The notes under the pieces were generated by a model, which made no database searches, was not told the origin of the DNA, and saw nothing but the letters and a program-made list of their open reading frames with translations. A stretch of 39,605 nt of DNA from an uncultured Prevotella sp. (lineage in GTDB: Bacteria > Bacteroidota > Bacteroidia > Bacteroidales > Bacteroidaceae), in NCBI GenBank assembly GCA_934202525.1, contig CAKPYB010000029.1:1-39605 (forward strand), in the 5' to 3' direction. Position numbers and translations under genes: made by a program. Positions 1-5,850 of this stretch are shown in pieces (position 1 is the first letter of the stretch; every line of letters begins with the position of its first letter).

Positions 1-492
1 GTATTTTGTGATTATGGAAAAGGACGCAATTCTTTCCAAGCTGCTCGTGGCAAATTTTTTGGAGCGGGCTATGAAATTTTCATTATTGCATTCTTTATAG
101 GGCTATACTTTGATCAAACTAAACCTTTGGTCGATGATAAGGCTAAGGTTAAACATTTTGGATGGCCAATTCAGAAGTGGGGAAATATAGAATTTCGTTT
201 AGGTAGAACGCCTTATGATAAAATTCAGAAATTCATATTTGCAGCATTAATTGCTCGTACTGATGTAGATTTGATAGCTTTGGATAAAGGTGAGATTTCA
301 TCAAGAAAAGTTGTGGACCAACTAATGGAAAAGATGGAGCAGTATGCTAATTTTGGCTTCTCATATATATCAGAAAAAATGGAGGATGATCCTAATTATT
401 TCTTTAAGGAGACAGCCTTTCTTCATTTATTCCTTTCTTTTTTGAAAAAGGAAGATGAGTCGAGTGAAGATAATGAACTGGAAGAATTGTAA
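1..492 (+). CDS. C-terminal part of an unrecognised protein (cut by window edge)
   Basis: The reading frame is open from base 1 to the TAA at 490-492, so this is the last 163 residues of a gene that starts before the window. The first 42 codons have no stop and read naturally into the rest, so the TTG at 127 is not the real start. The visible part is soluble, has an aromatic/glycine stretch near its beginning (FFGAGYEIF), a conserved-looking ALIARTDVD-ALDKG segment, and a very acidic tail (EDESSEDNELEEL). From memory only, similar small Bacteroidota proteins (sometimes mislabelled glycoside hydrolase family 15) sit next to HerA-type ATPases in defence-like loci; this cannot be tested here. 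No function is assigned. Confidence 0.75.
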   Translation, partial: VFCDYGKGRNSFQAARGKFFGAGYEIFIIAFFIGLYFDQTKPLVDDKAKVKHFGWPIQKWGNIEFRLGRTPYDKIQKFIFAALIARTDVDLIALDKGEISSRKVVDQLMEKMEQYANFGFSYISEKMEDDPNYFFKETAFLHLFLSFLKKEDESSEDNELEEL

Positions 493-523
493 GCTATCGA
501 ATATCCCCGTCTTGCATATTCTC

Positions 524-565
524 CGAAAATCTTGTAGAAATCTTCAAAATTCTACAAGATTTTCG
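524..565 (+). terminator. Perfect 16-bp inverted repeat after the first gene
   Basis: Arms 524-539 and 550-565 are perfectly complementary around a 10-base loop. It lies 32 bases after the stop codon of the first gene and is A/T-rich with no clean U-run, so it is a probable 3' stem-loop or terminator rather than a textbook intrinsic terminator. Confidence 0.6.
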
Positions 566-669
566 AAGATATTCAAAGAAATTTAGAAGAACTTACGAGG
601 CTTTCTGAGGAACGTTACAAAATACCCTTTTCCTTTAGGCATAGTGGCAGAAAGTCTTTCAAATTGACG

Positions 670-719
670 ATAGCGCTGTGTCGGTACCAAGCGTAGCGAT
701 GTAATCGGTACTGCGCTAT
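670..719. repeat. Imperfect two-part stem-loop
   Basis: ATAGCGC (670-676) pairs with GCGCTAT (713-719), and GTACC (684-688) pairs with GGTAC (707-711), leaving a bulge on one side. It sits just past the 3' end of the small minus-strand gene 727-858 and may terminate it or be remnant repeat DNA. Confidence 0.4.
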
Positions 720-726
720 CGCCACG

Positions 727-858
727 TCATAAGGATTCCATCCACGCAATTGCATCTTGTGCAGTGTTGAAGCATAGTGTTTCACCACTTTTATGTTCTT
801 CTCTCGCCTTGTCTAGCTTAGCCTGCAAGTCGGGAGTTATCTTATTTGTTGTATTCAT
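727..858 (-). CDS. Small protein, 43 aa, N-terminus shared with gene 2303-2437
   Basis: ATG at 858 and TGA at 727-729 give 43 residues. Residues 5-21 (NKITPDLQAKLDKAREE) are identical to residues 6-22 of the gene at 2303-2437, and the DNA is identical over 52 bp (796-847 and 2372-2423). After that the two diverge but keep the same remaining length, a shared Ser-Gly, and an aromatic-rich end (AWMESL here, NYFARL there). The pattern of a charged helix plus short aromatic tail is reminiscent of type II antitoxins, but no family is recognised. No clear -7 box is seen upstream, unlike the second copy. It could be a degenerate partial duplicate rather than an expressed gene. Confidence 0.5.
   Translation of the reverse strand: MNTTNKITPDLQAKLDKAREEHKSGETLCFNTAQDAIAWMESL
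796..847. repeat. 52-bp direct repeat, copy 1
   Basis: Identical base for base to 2372-2423 in the same orientation. It covers the 5' coding part of the small gene 727-858. The two copies are 1576 bp apart (start to start) and bracket rpn and the truncated HTH gene. Confidence 0.9.
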
Positions 859-907
859 CTATTTTTTTTTAATTCCCCACCTATCATTCTGTATACGAAT
901 AGCTAAT

Positions 908-950
908 TTTGGAACAGCAAATGAACTTTACCTTCATTTGCTGTTCCAAA
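908..950. terminator. 18-bp perfect hairpin
   Basis: Arms 908-925 and 933-950 are perfectly complementary around a 7-base loop. It separates the small gene 727-858 from the rpn gene, both on the minus strand, and lies past the rpn stop codon, so it most likely ends the rpn transcript. There is no strong U-run on either strand. Confidence 0.55.
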
Positions 951-1013
951 TTTGACGGTTTAACCTATATGATTGTGGAAGGTGGTTAAATTATCACTTG
1001 ATTTGTATATTCT

Positions 1014-1913
1014 TTAATCGATATTACTGATCTGCTCAAGTGAAAGACCTGTATATTTCATTACAAGCTCTTTCGACATACCATCAGCAAGCATACGCTG
1101 CGCAGCATTTATATTAGCCTGATTAGAGCCTTCAGCTCTTCCTTCAGCTCTTCCTTCAGCTCTTCCTTCAGCTCTTCCTTCAGCTCTGGCTTCTGATTCT
1201 GCGGCAGCCATGCATGCCAAATTATCACGAGCAATCCAAAGACTGTTCTCGTAGGCTTCCCATTCTTTTTTCGAGAGTCTATGGCTGTCGGCATATTCCT
1301 CAAGCTTCTCGAAAATCTTCTTTTGTGCCGTCCAAGGCATTCTTGTTAATGCTTCCATATGAGTCAATACATAAATCCATTTATCAAAATCACTCTCACA
1401 TTCCGCTGGCTCTTTTTTGAAAAGAGGCAGGGCCAAGTAGATGAAGCGAAGCTTGTTGGAAGCTTGCTCCTTGCTCTCCTTATCTGCCAATATGATGTCT
1501 GTTCTGAACTTGTTTACTTCGCCAGCCTTTGGCATATAGTTCATGAAGCAAACTGTGTATATCGGCAGAAACTTATAGGCATCCTGATTCTCTGTCTTGC
1601 CCTTATCTACCTGTTCCAGAATACTTCTACAGGCATAGCAGATAGAGCGATCCAGAAAATTGGGTTGCCACTTGTTCTGCATTTCCAGGATGAATCGCTC
1701 GCCTGTGTCGGTTTCACAGAAAACATCGTAGATAATGCCTCGTTGATCTTTGGTCTGGGGCAATTGCTCCTTGTCTTTGAATACTACGTCCTTGACGTGG
1801 AGCTCGCCCTCCAACAGATCGTTGAGAAAGCTAATCAGCAAATCCTTGCTGAATTCTTGACCGAAGAGGCGCTTGAAGCCCCAATCGGTAAAGGGGTTGA
1901 TGTACTTTGCCAT
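1014..1913 (-). CDS. Rpn family PD-(D/E)XK nuclease / putative transposase
   Basis: 299 aa. It starts with the family-typical INPFTDWGFKRLFG motif and has nuclease core residues D63 (IYDVF) and E77-x-Q79 (ILEMQ), as expected for PDDEXK_2 / recombination-promoting nuclease proteins (PF12784). In E. coli the family has DNA endonuclease activity and promotes RecA-independent recombination. Near the C-terminus (about residues 240-263) lies an (EGRA)n repeat encoded by 12-bp tandem units, probably a charged helix or linker, followed by a short helical tail. A -7 box TATCTTTG lies at 1955-1948, 35 bases before the start. The gene sits between two 52-bp direct repeats. Family identification is confident; the biological role here is unknown. 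Confidence 0.85.
   Translation of the reverse strand: MAKYINPFTDWGFKRLFGQEFSKDLLISFLNDLLEGELHVKDVVFKDKEQLPQTKDQRGIIYDVFCETDTGERFILEMQNKWQPNFLDRSICYACRSILEQVDKGKTENQDAYKFLPIYTVCFMNYMPKAGEVNKFRTDIILADKESKEQASNKLRFIYLALPLFKKEPAECESDFDKWIYVLTHMEALTRMPWTAQKKIFEKLEEYADSHRLSKKEWEAYENSLWIARDNLACMAAAESEARAEGRAEGRAEGRAEGRAEGSNQANINAAQRMLADGMSKELVMKYTGLSLEQISNID
1131..1186. repeat. 12-bp tandem repeat inside rpn
   Basis: Four perfect copies of TTCAGCTCTTCC (1131-1178) are followed by a partial copy. Read on the minus strand they encode repeated EGRA. The unit is a multiple of three, so slippage changes protein length without breaking the frame. Confidence 0.9.
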
Positions 1914-1947
1914 CTTGTTAGATTTTAATTGTTCTTAAATCTGATGA

Positions 1948-1955
1948 CAAAGATA
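1948..1955 (-). promoter_or_regulatory. Promoter -7 box of rpn
   Basis: TATCTTTG on the minus strand matches TAnnTTTG and lies 35 bases upstream of the rpn start codon. Confidence 0.6.
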
Positions 1956-2016
1956 CGTTGTTTTTTTGTAAACTCCAAATATTTAATCGATTTTAGCATA
2001 AAGATTCGAAAAATAA

Positions 2017-2232
2017 TTAATATGCTATTGGAAGACAACTAGTGCCGTTCATCCATTGACTTACTTCTTCTTCTGTCTTGCCAAGAGCCTTTGCCAAATC
2101 ACACAGTTGCATATTTCGTTCCTGTAATAGTTCAAAGACTCTGTTGGCAATAGCAACGCATAAGTCAACTTGTTTGTTTGTGTCCGCAGGAGTTGACTTG
2201 CGGATTTCATCCATCAGTTTATTTGTTTTCAT
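2017..2232 (-). pseudogene. Truncated XRE-type HTH antitoxin-like gene
   Basis: 71 aa. Residues 35-60 form a helix-turn-helix (LLQERNMQLCDLAKALGKT, then EEEVSQWMNGT), as in HigA-type antitoxins. In such proteins the WMxGT stretch is normally followed by about 20-40 more residues; here the sequence switches to an unrelated SCLPIAY tail and stops, so the C-terminal part of the fold is missing. It has the clearest Shine-Dalgarno in the region (AGGAGG, 2241-2246), suggesting it was the downstream gene of a toxin-antitoxin operon. No toxin gene is present; the gene upstream is the 44-aa ORF 2303-2437, 70 bases away. Either a decayed antitoxin or an unusually short regulator. Confidence 0.65.
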
Positions 2233-2302
2233 ATAAAATCCTCCTTATTATTTTCCTTTTGGAAATATCTTCTGCACTATAAAGAAGTTATGATTGCTAG
2301 AA

Positions 2303-2437
2303 TCATAATCTCGCAAAGTAATTGTCAATATCGTCATGCGACTTCAAAGTGGTACGTAGCCCGCTATGAATTTCTTCTCTCGCCTTGTCTAGCTTAGCCT
2401 GCAAGTCGGGAGTTATCTTATTTACAGATGTGCTCAT
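2303..2437 (-). CDS. Small protein, 44 aa, with its own promoter
   Basis: ATG at 2437 (preceded by AAAGGAT) and TGA at 2303-2305 give 44 residues. A good -7 box (TATCTTTG, 2473-2466) lies 28 bases upstream, so expression is plausible. It shares 17 residues and 52 identical bases with the gene at 727-858, then diverges to a tail ending DDIDNYFARL. It is followed on the same strand by the truncated HTH gene (70-base gap), so the two may be co-transcribed, in the position where a toxin-antitoxin pair would be. No family is recognised; antitoxin-like is only a suggestion from size, charge and aromatic C-terminus. Confidence 0.6.
   Translation of the reverse strand: MSTSVNKITPDLQAKLDKAREEIHSGLRTTLKSHDDIDNYFARL
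2372..2423. repeat. 52-bp direct repeat, copy 2
   Basis: Identical to 796-847. It lies within the 5' coding part of the small gene 2303-2437. Confidence 0.9.
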
Positions 2438-2465
2438 ATCCTTTATTTTAAATTGTTATTTGGGG

Positions 2466-2526
2466 CAAAGATAATAAAAAATAATGAGAAACAAGATGAT
2501 TCTTATGATTTTTAACACTGATAATC
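2466..2526 (-). promoter_or_regulatory. Promoter and conserved upstream element of small gene (copy A)
   Basis: The -7 box is TATCTTTG (2473-2466). The stretch from here to 2526 is closely similar to the promoter of bcp at 4048-4107. A 22-bp block is identical: 2497-2518 here, 4078-4099 there. The block lies about 24 bp upstream of the -7 box, a position suited to a shared regulator. Confidence 0.6.
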
Positions 2527-2565
2527 AAAAATATAGTGACTCCGCAAAAGATTCCTTCACAAAAA

Positions 2566-2596
2566 TTGTGAATATCGAATTAAAATATTATCTTTG
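2566..2596 (+). promoter_or_regulatory. Promoter of gene 2620-2994
   Basis: TTG (2566-2568) and TATCTTTG (2589-2596) are 20 bp apart. The -7 box ends just before an upstream ATG at 2599, which would be at or before the transcription start; this moves the likely start codon to 2620. Confidence 0.65.
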
Positions 2597-2619
2597 CCAT
2601 GTGTTTTAAAGACTGGATT

Positions 2620-2994
2620 ATGAATAAGAAACAATCCATACTAAAAATAGATAGCATACTGGAGTACTACGACAATCCTCAATTGCTAACCGCAAGGGAT
2701 TGTTTTGATACGTTGTATTTGTGTTTACTGTATGAAGATACTCCTGAATGCAAATATACGGCGATTCGTATTTCTAGTAAAAGACTGCAGGATTTCTGCA
2801 TGGGAAAGAAGGACCTGCGCTCCTTGTTCTTGTCTCCAGAAGGAGATAAAGAGTACTTCAATGTGAAGGGGGCTGATAACAGCCTTGTGCTGGATTCGAA
2901 AATCAGTAATTCTATATCTGAAGATCGTTTGCCAGATAAAGGCTATTATCTGGAAACATCTGGTAAAGAAAGCATCGTGGCTGCAGCCTTGTAA
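2620..2994 (+). CDS. Hypothetical protein, 124 aa
   Basis: I do not recognise a function. The start at 2620 is preferred over 2599 because the promoter -7 box ends at 2596. The protein is soluble, with an N-terminal ILEYYDNPQLLTARD block followed by a beta-rich YLCLLYEDTP segment; Bacteroidota families of unknown function with a similar YYDxPxLLxA opening exist (DUF6575-like, from memory, unverified). There is no signal peptide or membrane segment. It stands alone with its own promoter and a strong terminator overlapping its stop codon. Confidence 0.7.
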   Translation: MNKKQSILKIDSILEYYDNPQLLTARDCFDTLYLCLLYEDTPECKYTAIRISSKRLQDFCMGKKDLRSLFLSPEGDKEYFNVKGADNSLVLDSKISNSISEDRLPDKGYYLETSGKESIVAAAL

Positions 2995-3014
2995 AACAAG
3001 GCTGCGGATTTTTT
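2983..3014 (+). terminator. Intrinsic terminator
   Basis: GCAGCCTTG (2983-2991) pairs with CAAGGCTGC (2997-3005) around a 5-base loop, followed by a T-rich run. The stem begins inside the last codons of the upstream gene and also faces the convergent HD gene. Confidence 0.85.
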
Positions 3015-3525
3015 ATTCCAGTCCCCACATATCATTCAGCATTCTGATGGCTGACTCCGAGCGGAAAACATGGTTGCGGAAGGTGATGATGCCTTCGGGG
3101 GCAAGATGGTCTTCGAAGGAATTGACCAGGAAATCTGCTTCGAGCAGAATGCGATGGTCGAGGCTGGTTACATCCTTATAAGTATGGTGATGGGCAATGA
3201 GCCAGCAGATTCTTTCTGTCTGTGCGGCTGTGAATCCATCAACTTCTGACAGTACTTTTCTTGCCTCGTCAGGACCCAGTTCTTCCTGGTGCTTGCCATC
3301 GCAGTTGCCGTATCTGGCTTCTGAAACGTGAATGCCTACATCGTGAAGAATGGCTGCTGCTTCGAGAACGAAGAGGTCTTCTCCGGTCATTCCCTCTGCT
3401 ATCGCAATCATACGGGCAAAGTCGTGTACCTTTACGAAATGCTGGATGCGAGGCGCATCGCCACCATCGTACTTAATCATCGCCCTCATCAGTTGGGCGA
3501 GTATCAATTCATTGTTTGTCATCAT
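3013..3525 (-). CDS. HD domain phosphohydrolase
   Basis: 170 aa from the ATG at 3525; the longer frame would begin with a TTG at 3543 and has no advantage. HD-superfamily metal ligands are visible: H34 (KVHDFA), H61-D62 (ILHDVGIH), a histidine cluster at 112-114 (AHHHTY) and D131 (LEADFLVNS). The family hydrolyses phosphomonoesters or nucleotides; this short single-domain version (as in YedJ/YpgQ-like proteins) has no assignable substrate. It follows bcp by 27 bases on the same strand and is probably co-transcribed with it. Confidence 0.85.
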   Translation of the reverse strand: MMTNNELILAQLMRAMIKYDGGDAPRIQHFVKVHDFARMIAIAEGMTGEDLFVLEAAAILHDVGIHVSEARYGNCDGKHQEELGPDEARKVLSEVDGFTAAQTERICWLIAHHHTYKDVTSLDHRILLEADFLVNSFEDHLAPEGIITFRNHVFRSESAIRMLNDMWGLE

Positions 3526-3552
3526 TTTATCTGATTCTGTCAATATTGTTTT

Positions 3553-4014
3553 TTATTGATGGATATAATCCAAAATCTGCTCGGCATGAATCTTGGTCTT
3601 GATTTCCTTTGGAGTGAAGATCTTTTCGATGACGCCTTCTTCGTTGACAAGATAGGTAGTGCGGAGAATGCCGATGGTCTTTCTGCCGCAGGTTACCTTC
3701 TCGCCCCAGCAGCCGAGTTCCTGCAGTAGGGTGGTTTCGGTATCTGCGATAAGAGGGAACTGCAAACCCTTGGTTTCGGCAAACTTCTTCTGCAGCGCCT
3801 GCTTGTCCTTGCTCACGCCGATAATCTCGTAACCGGCTGCTGCCAGCTCCTCCTTATGTGCTTGCAGGGAGCAAGCCTCGGCAGTGCATCCGCTGGTGTT
3901 AGCCTTCGGATAACTGTAGAGCACAATCTTGCGACCACGGTAGTCGCTTGCCTTTATCTCACGTCCGTCCTGGTCAATGCCAAGAATCTCTGGTATTTTA
4001 TCTCCTATATTCAT
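3553..4014 (-). CDS. bcp: Thiol peroxidase Bcp (peroxiredoxin)
   Basis: 153 aa from the ATG at 4014. A longer frame begins at a TTG lying within the promoter -7 box, so it is rejected. The thioredoxin-fold Prx motif P36-xxx-T40-xx-C43 is present with a resolving cysteine five residues on (GCTAEAC, C43 and C48), typical of atypical 2-Cys BCP/PrxQ enzymes that reduce hydroperoxides using thioredoxin in the cytoplasm. Length matches the family. The usual TPGCT is TSGCT here. First gene of a likely two-gene operon with the HD hydrolase. Confidence 0.92.
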   Translation of the reverse strand: MNIGDKIPEILGIDQDGREIKASDYRGRKIVLYSYPKANTSGCTAEACSLQAHKEELAAAGYEIIGVSKDKQALQKKFAETKGLQFPLIADTETTLLQELGCWGEKVTCGRKTIGILRTTYLVNEEGVIEKIFTPKEIKTKIHAEQILDYIHQ

Positions 4015-4047
4015 AATTCTATATTTATTATATGTCTTGTTATGATG

Positions 4048-4107
4048 CAAAGATAATAAAAATAATGCGAACCGATGTGATTCTTATGATTTTTAACACA
4101 AATAATC
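4048..4107 (-). promoter_or_regulatory. bcp promoter with conserved 22-bp upstream element (copy B)
   Basis: The -7 box TATCTTTG lies at 4055-4048. The block 4078-4099 is identical to 2497-2518 upstream of the small gene, and the flanks are closely similar too. No good TTG is seen at the -33 position. Confidence 0.6.
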
Positions 4108-4182
4108 GTTGTTTATCTTTCTACCTGGAAGTTTAAACGAATCTTTCTTTTGGATAAAAAAAAGAAAAATATAGGGAGGATA

Positions 4183-4230
4183 TTTGGTAATATGCTGATA
4201 TTTACTTACTTTTGTGTGATGAACGTTCAT
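4183..4230 (+). promoter_or_regulatory. Promoter of esterase gene with palindromic operator candidate
   Basis: TTTG (4183-4186) and TACTTTTG (4207-4214) are 20 bp apart. A perfect 12-bp palindrome, ATGAACGTTCAT (4219-4230), lies at the expected transcription start, where a bound repressor would block initiation. Confidence 0.55.
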
Positions 4231-4277
4231 GGTATGAAACAGGGAGCGTGATACTAAACAGGTAAAAAAGGAAGAAA

Positions 4278-5117
4278 ATGAAGAAGATATTTTTGTTTAT
4301 ATTATTCTGTCTTTCCGTATGCAGCATGTCGGCTTACGACTTTCTGCGAGCTGTGAAAGATGAGATTCCGGGAGGTTACAACTTCTGGGTTTATACGCCG
4401 GTAGATTATTTTTATTCGCAAGAGCAGACACCGGTCATCATCTTTCTGCATGGTGCCAGTCTTTGCGGCAAGAATCTGAATAAGGTGAGAAGATACGGAC
4501 CGCTTGATGCCATCGTCAAGGGGCGCGATATCGATGCGCTGACCATCGTTCCGCAGAATCCGGGAGGAGCCTGGAACCCGAAGAAAATCATGGATATGCT
4601 AGACTGGGTGAAAAAGAATTACCCATGCGATTCTAATAGGGTTTATGTCTTGGGCATGAGTTTGGGTGGTTATGGTACCATGGATGTCTGCGCCACTTAT
4701 CCTGACAGAATAGCTGCCGGCATGGCGCTGTGTGGCGGCTGTTCGTATAAGGATGTGAGTGGATTGGGCGATTTGCCTTTCTGGATTATCCATGGCACAG
4801 CAGATAGGGCAGTACCGGTCAAGCAATCGAAGGTGGTGGTAGATAAACTTGAAAAGGATGGCAAGGATACCCGATTGATATACGACTGGTGGAAGGGTGC
4901 CAATCACGGTACCCCTGCCCGTGTGTTTTATCTGAAGAAAACCTATCAGTGGCTCTTCTCTCACAGCCTTTCAGATAAGGACAGACCCGTGAACCGCAAC
5001 ATCAGTATTACGATGAGTGATCTGGGCAGAGCATATGGTGATGTGAACAGAAATGCCCCTCAGCCTGAACTCATCGATGGTCCGAGTGTGATCAAGCAAG
5101 AGGGAAATGAATATTAA
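4278..5117 (+). CDS. Secreted alpha/beta-hydrolase (esterase / dienelactone hydrolase-like)
   Basis: 279 aa with a signal peptide (about residues 1-19, ending SMSA). The alpha/beta-hydrolase fold is clear: oxyanion-hole FLHGAS (56-61), nucleophile elbow GMSLGG with S128, acid D176 in HGTADRAVPV, and H210 in GANHG. This arrangement is shared by feruloyl-esterase, PHB-depolymerase-like and phospholipase/carboxylesterase enzymes, so it probably cleaves an ester in the periplasm or outside the cell. A C-terminal extension of about 50 residues follows the last catalytic residue. Single gene with its own promoter; substrate unknown. Confidence 0.85.
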   Translation: MKKIFLFILFCLSVCSMSAYDFLRAVKDEIPGGYNFWVYTPVDYFYSQEQTPVIIFLHGASLCGKNLNKVRRYGPLDAIVKGRDIDALTIVPQNPGGAWNPKKIMDMLDWVKKNYPCDSNRVYVLGMSLGGYGTMDVCATYPDRIAAGMALCGGCSYKDVSGLGDLPFWIIHGTADRAVPVKQSKVVVDKLEKDGKDTRLIYDWWKGANHGTPARVFYLKKTYQWLFSHSLSDKDRPVNRNISITMSDLGRAYGDVNRNAPQPELIDGPSVIKQEGNEY

Positions 5118-5121
5118 GGAA

Positions 5122-5592
5122 TCAGGTGAACAGTTCTGCTACCTTCTCCAGCCAATTCTTATCAATATCATCGAAGGTGCTGAGGTGTTCGCTGTCGATA
5201 TCCAGTACGGCGATAACCTCACCATTCTTGATGACAGGCACTACAATCTCTGAACGTGAGGCGCTGCTGCATGCGATGTGACCTGGAAATTTCTCAACAT
5301 CTTCTACCACGATGGTTTCCGCCTTGTCCCAAGCCGTGCCGCAAACTCCATTACCCCTTTTGATGCGGGTGCAGGCCAGCGGTCCCTGGAAAGGACCCAG
5401 CACAAGAGTTCCATCGATGACCCGGTAGAAGCCCACCCACCAGAAGTGGAAGGTGTCCATGATGCATGCTGAAATATTCGCCATATTGGCGATGATGTCG
5501 CTTTCGCCCTCTACGAGCGACTTAAGCTGAGGGAGGAGGGTAGCGTAAAGTTCCTCCTTCGTTTCTCCTTTTATAATAAGATGTTCTGCCAT
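5122..5592 (-). CDS. msrC: Free methionine-(R)-sulfoxide reductase (GAF domain)
   Basis: 156 aa from the ATG at 5592; an upstream extension would run into the promoter -7 box. It is a single GAF domain with the three cysteines typical of fRMsr: C74 (PLACTRIKRG), C84 (GVCGTAW) and C108 (GHIACSSASRSE). The enzyme reduces free methionine-R-sulfoxide with thioredoxin in the cytoplasm and, like bcp nearby, serves oxidative-damage repair. It converges with the esterase gene, leaving only 4 bases between the stop codons. Confidence 0.9.
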   Translation of the reverse strand: MAEHLIIKGETKEELYATLLPQLKSLVEGESDIIANMANISACIMDTFHFWWVGFYRVIDGTLVLGPFQGPLACTRIKRGNGVCGTAWDKAETIVVEDVEKFPGHIACSSASRSEIVVPVIKNGEVIAVLDIDSEHLSTFDDIDKNWLEKVAELFT

Positions 5593-5646
5593 GATGTCTT
5601 TATATTTGATTAATTTCTCTTTATGTGAATGATTTTTTATACCTTG

Positions 5647-5654
5647 CAAAGGTA
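5647..5654 (-). promoter_or_regulatory. Promoter -7 box of msrC
   Basis: TACCTTTG on the minus strand, 54 bases before the ATG at 5592. It lies directly next to the triple 33-bp repeat. Confidence 0.6.
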
Positions 5655-5661
5655 CAGGTTT

Positions 5662-5759
5662 TTCTAAAATTAGGGGCTAAGAATAGGTTAAATCTTCTAA
5701 AATTAGGGGCTAAGAATAAATCAAACCTTCTAAAATTAGGGGCTAAAAATAGATTAGCC
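5662..5759. repeat. Three 33-bp direct repeats between divergent genes
   Basis: Units begin at 5662, 5695 and 5728 and share the core TTCTAAAATTAGGGGCTAA. The unit length equals about three helical turns, so all copies face the same side of the DNA. They lie between the msrC and GH28 promoters, as expected of a regulator array, though a simple tandem duplication is also possible. Confidence 0.85.
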
Positions 5760-5815
5760 TGACTTAAACAAGATATTTTTCAGGTCTTTTTCTATGTTAT
5801 CTGGCGTTTTTTTAT

Positions 5816-5823
5816 TAATTTTG
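5816..5823 (+). promoter_or_regulatory. Promoter -7 box of GH28 gene
   Basis: TAATTTTG matches TAnnTTTG and is 28 bases before the ATG at 5851. Confidence 0.5.
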
Positions 5824-5850
5824 CAATCGAAATCATAAAAACAAACTATA

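Noticed and set aside
764..955. 63-codon plus-strand ORF in the left intergenic region
   Set aside because: Hydrophobic nonsense frame that runs across a hairpin; the minus-strand small gene 727-858 explains the region better.
1014..1913. Insertion sequence around the Rpn 'transposase'
   Set aside because: No terminal inverted repeats or target duplications were found. The 52-bp flanking direct repeats are coding sequence and not IS ends.
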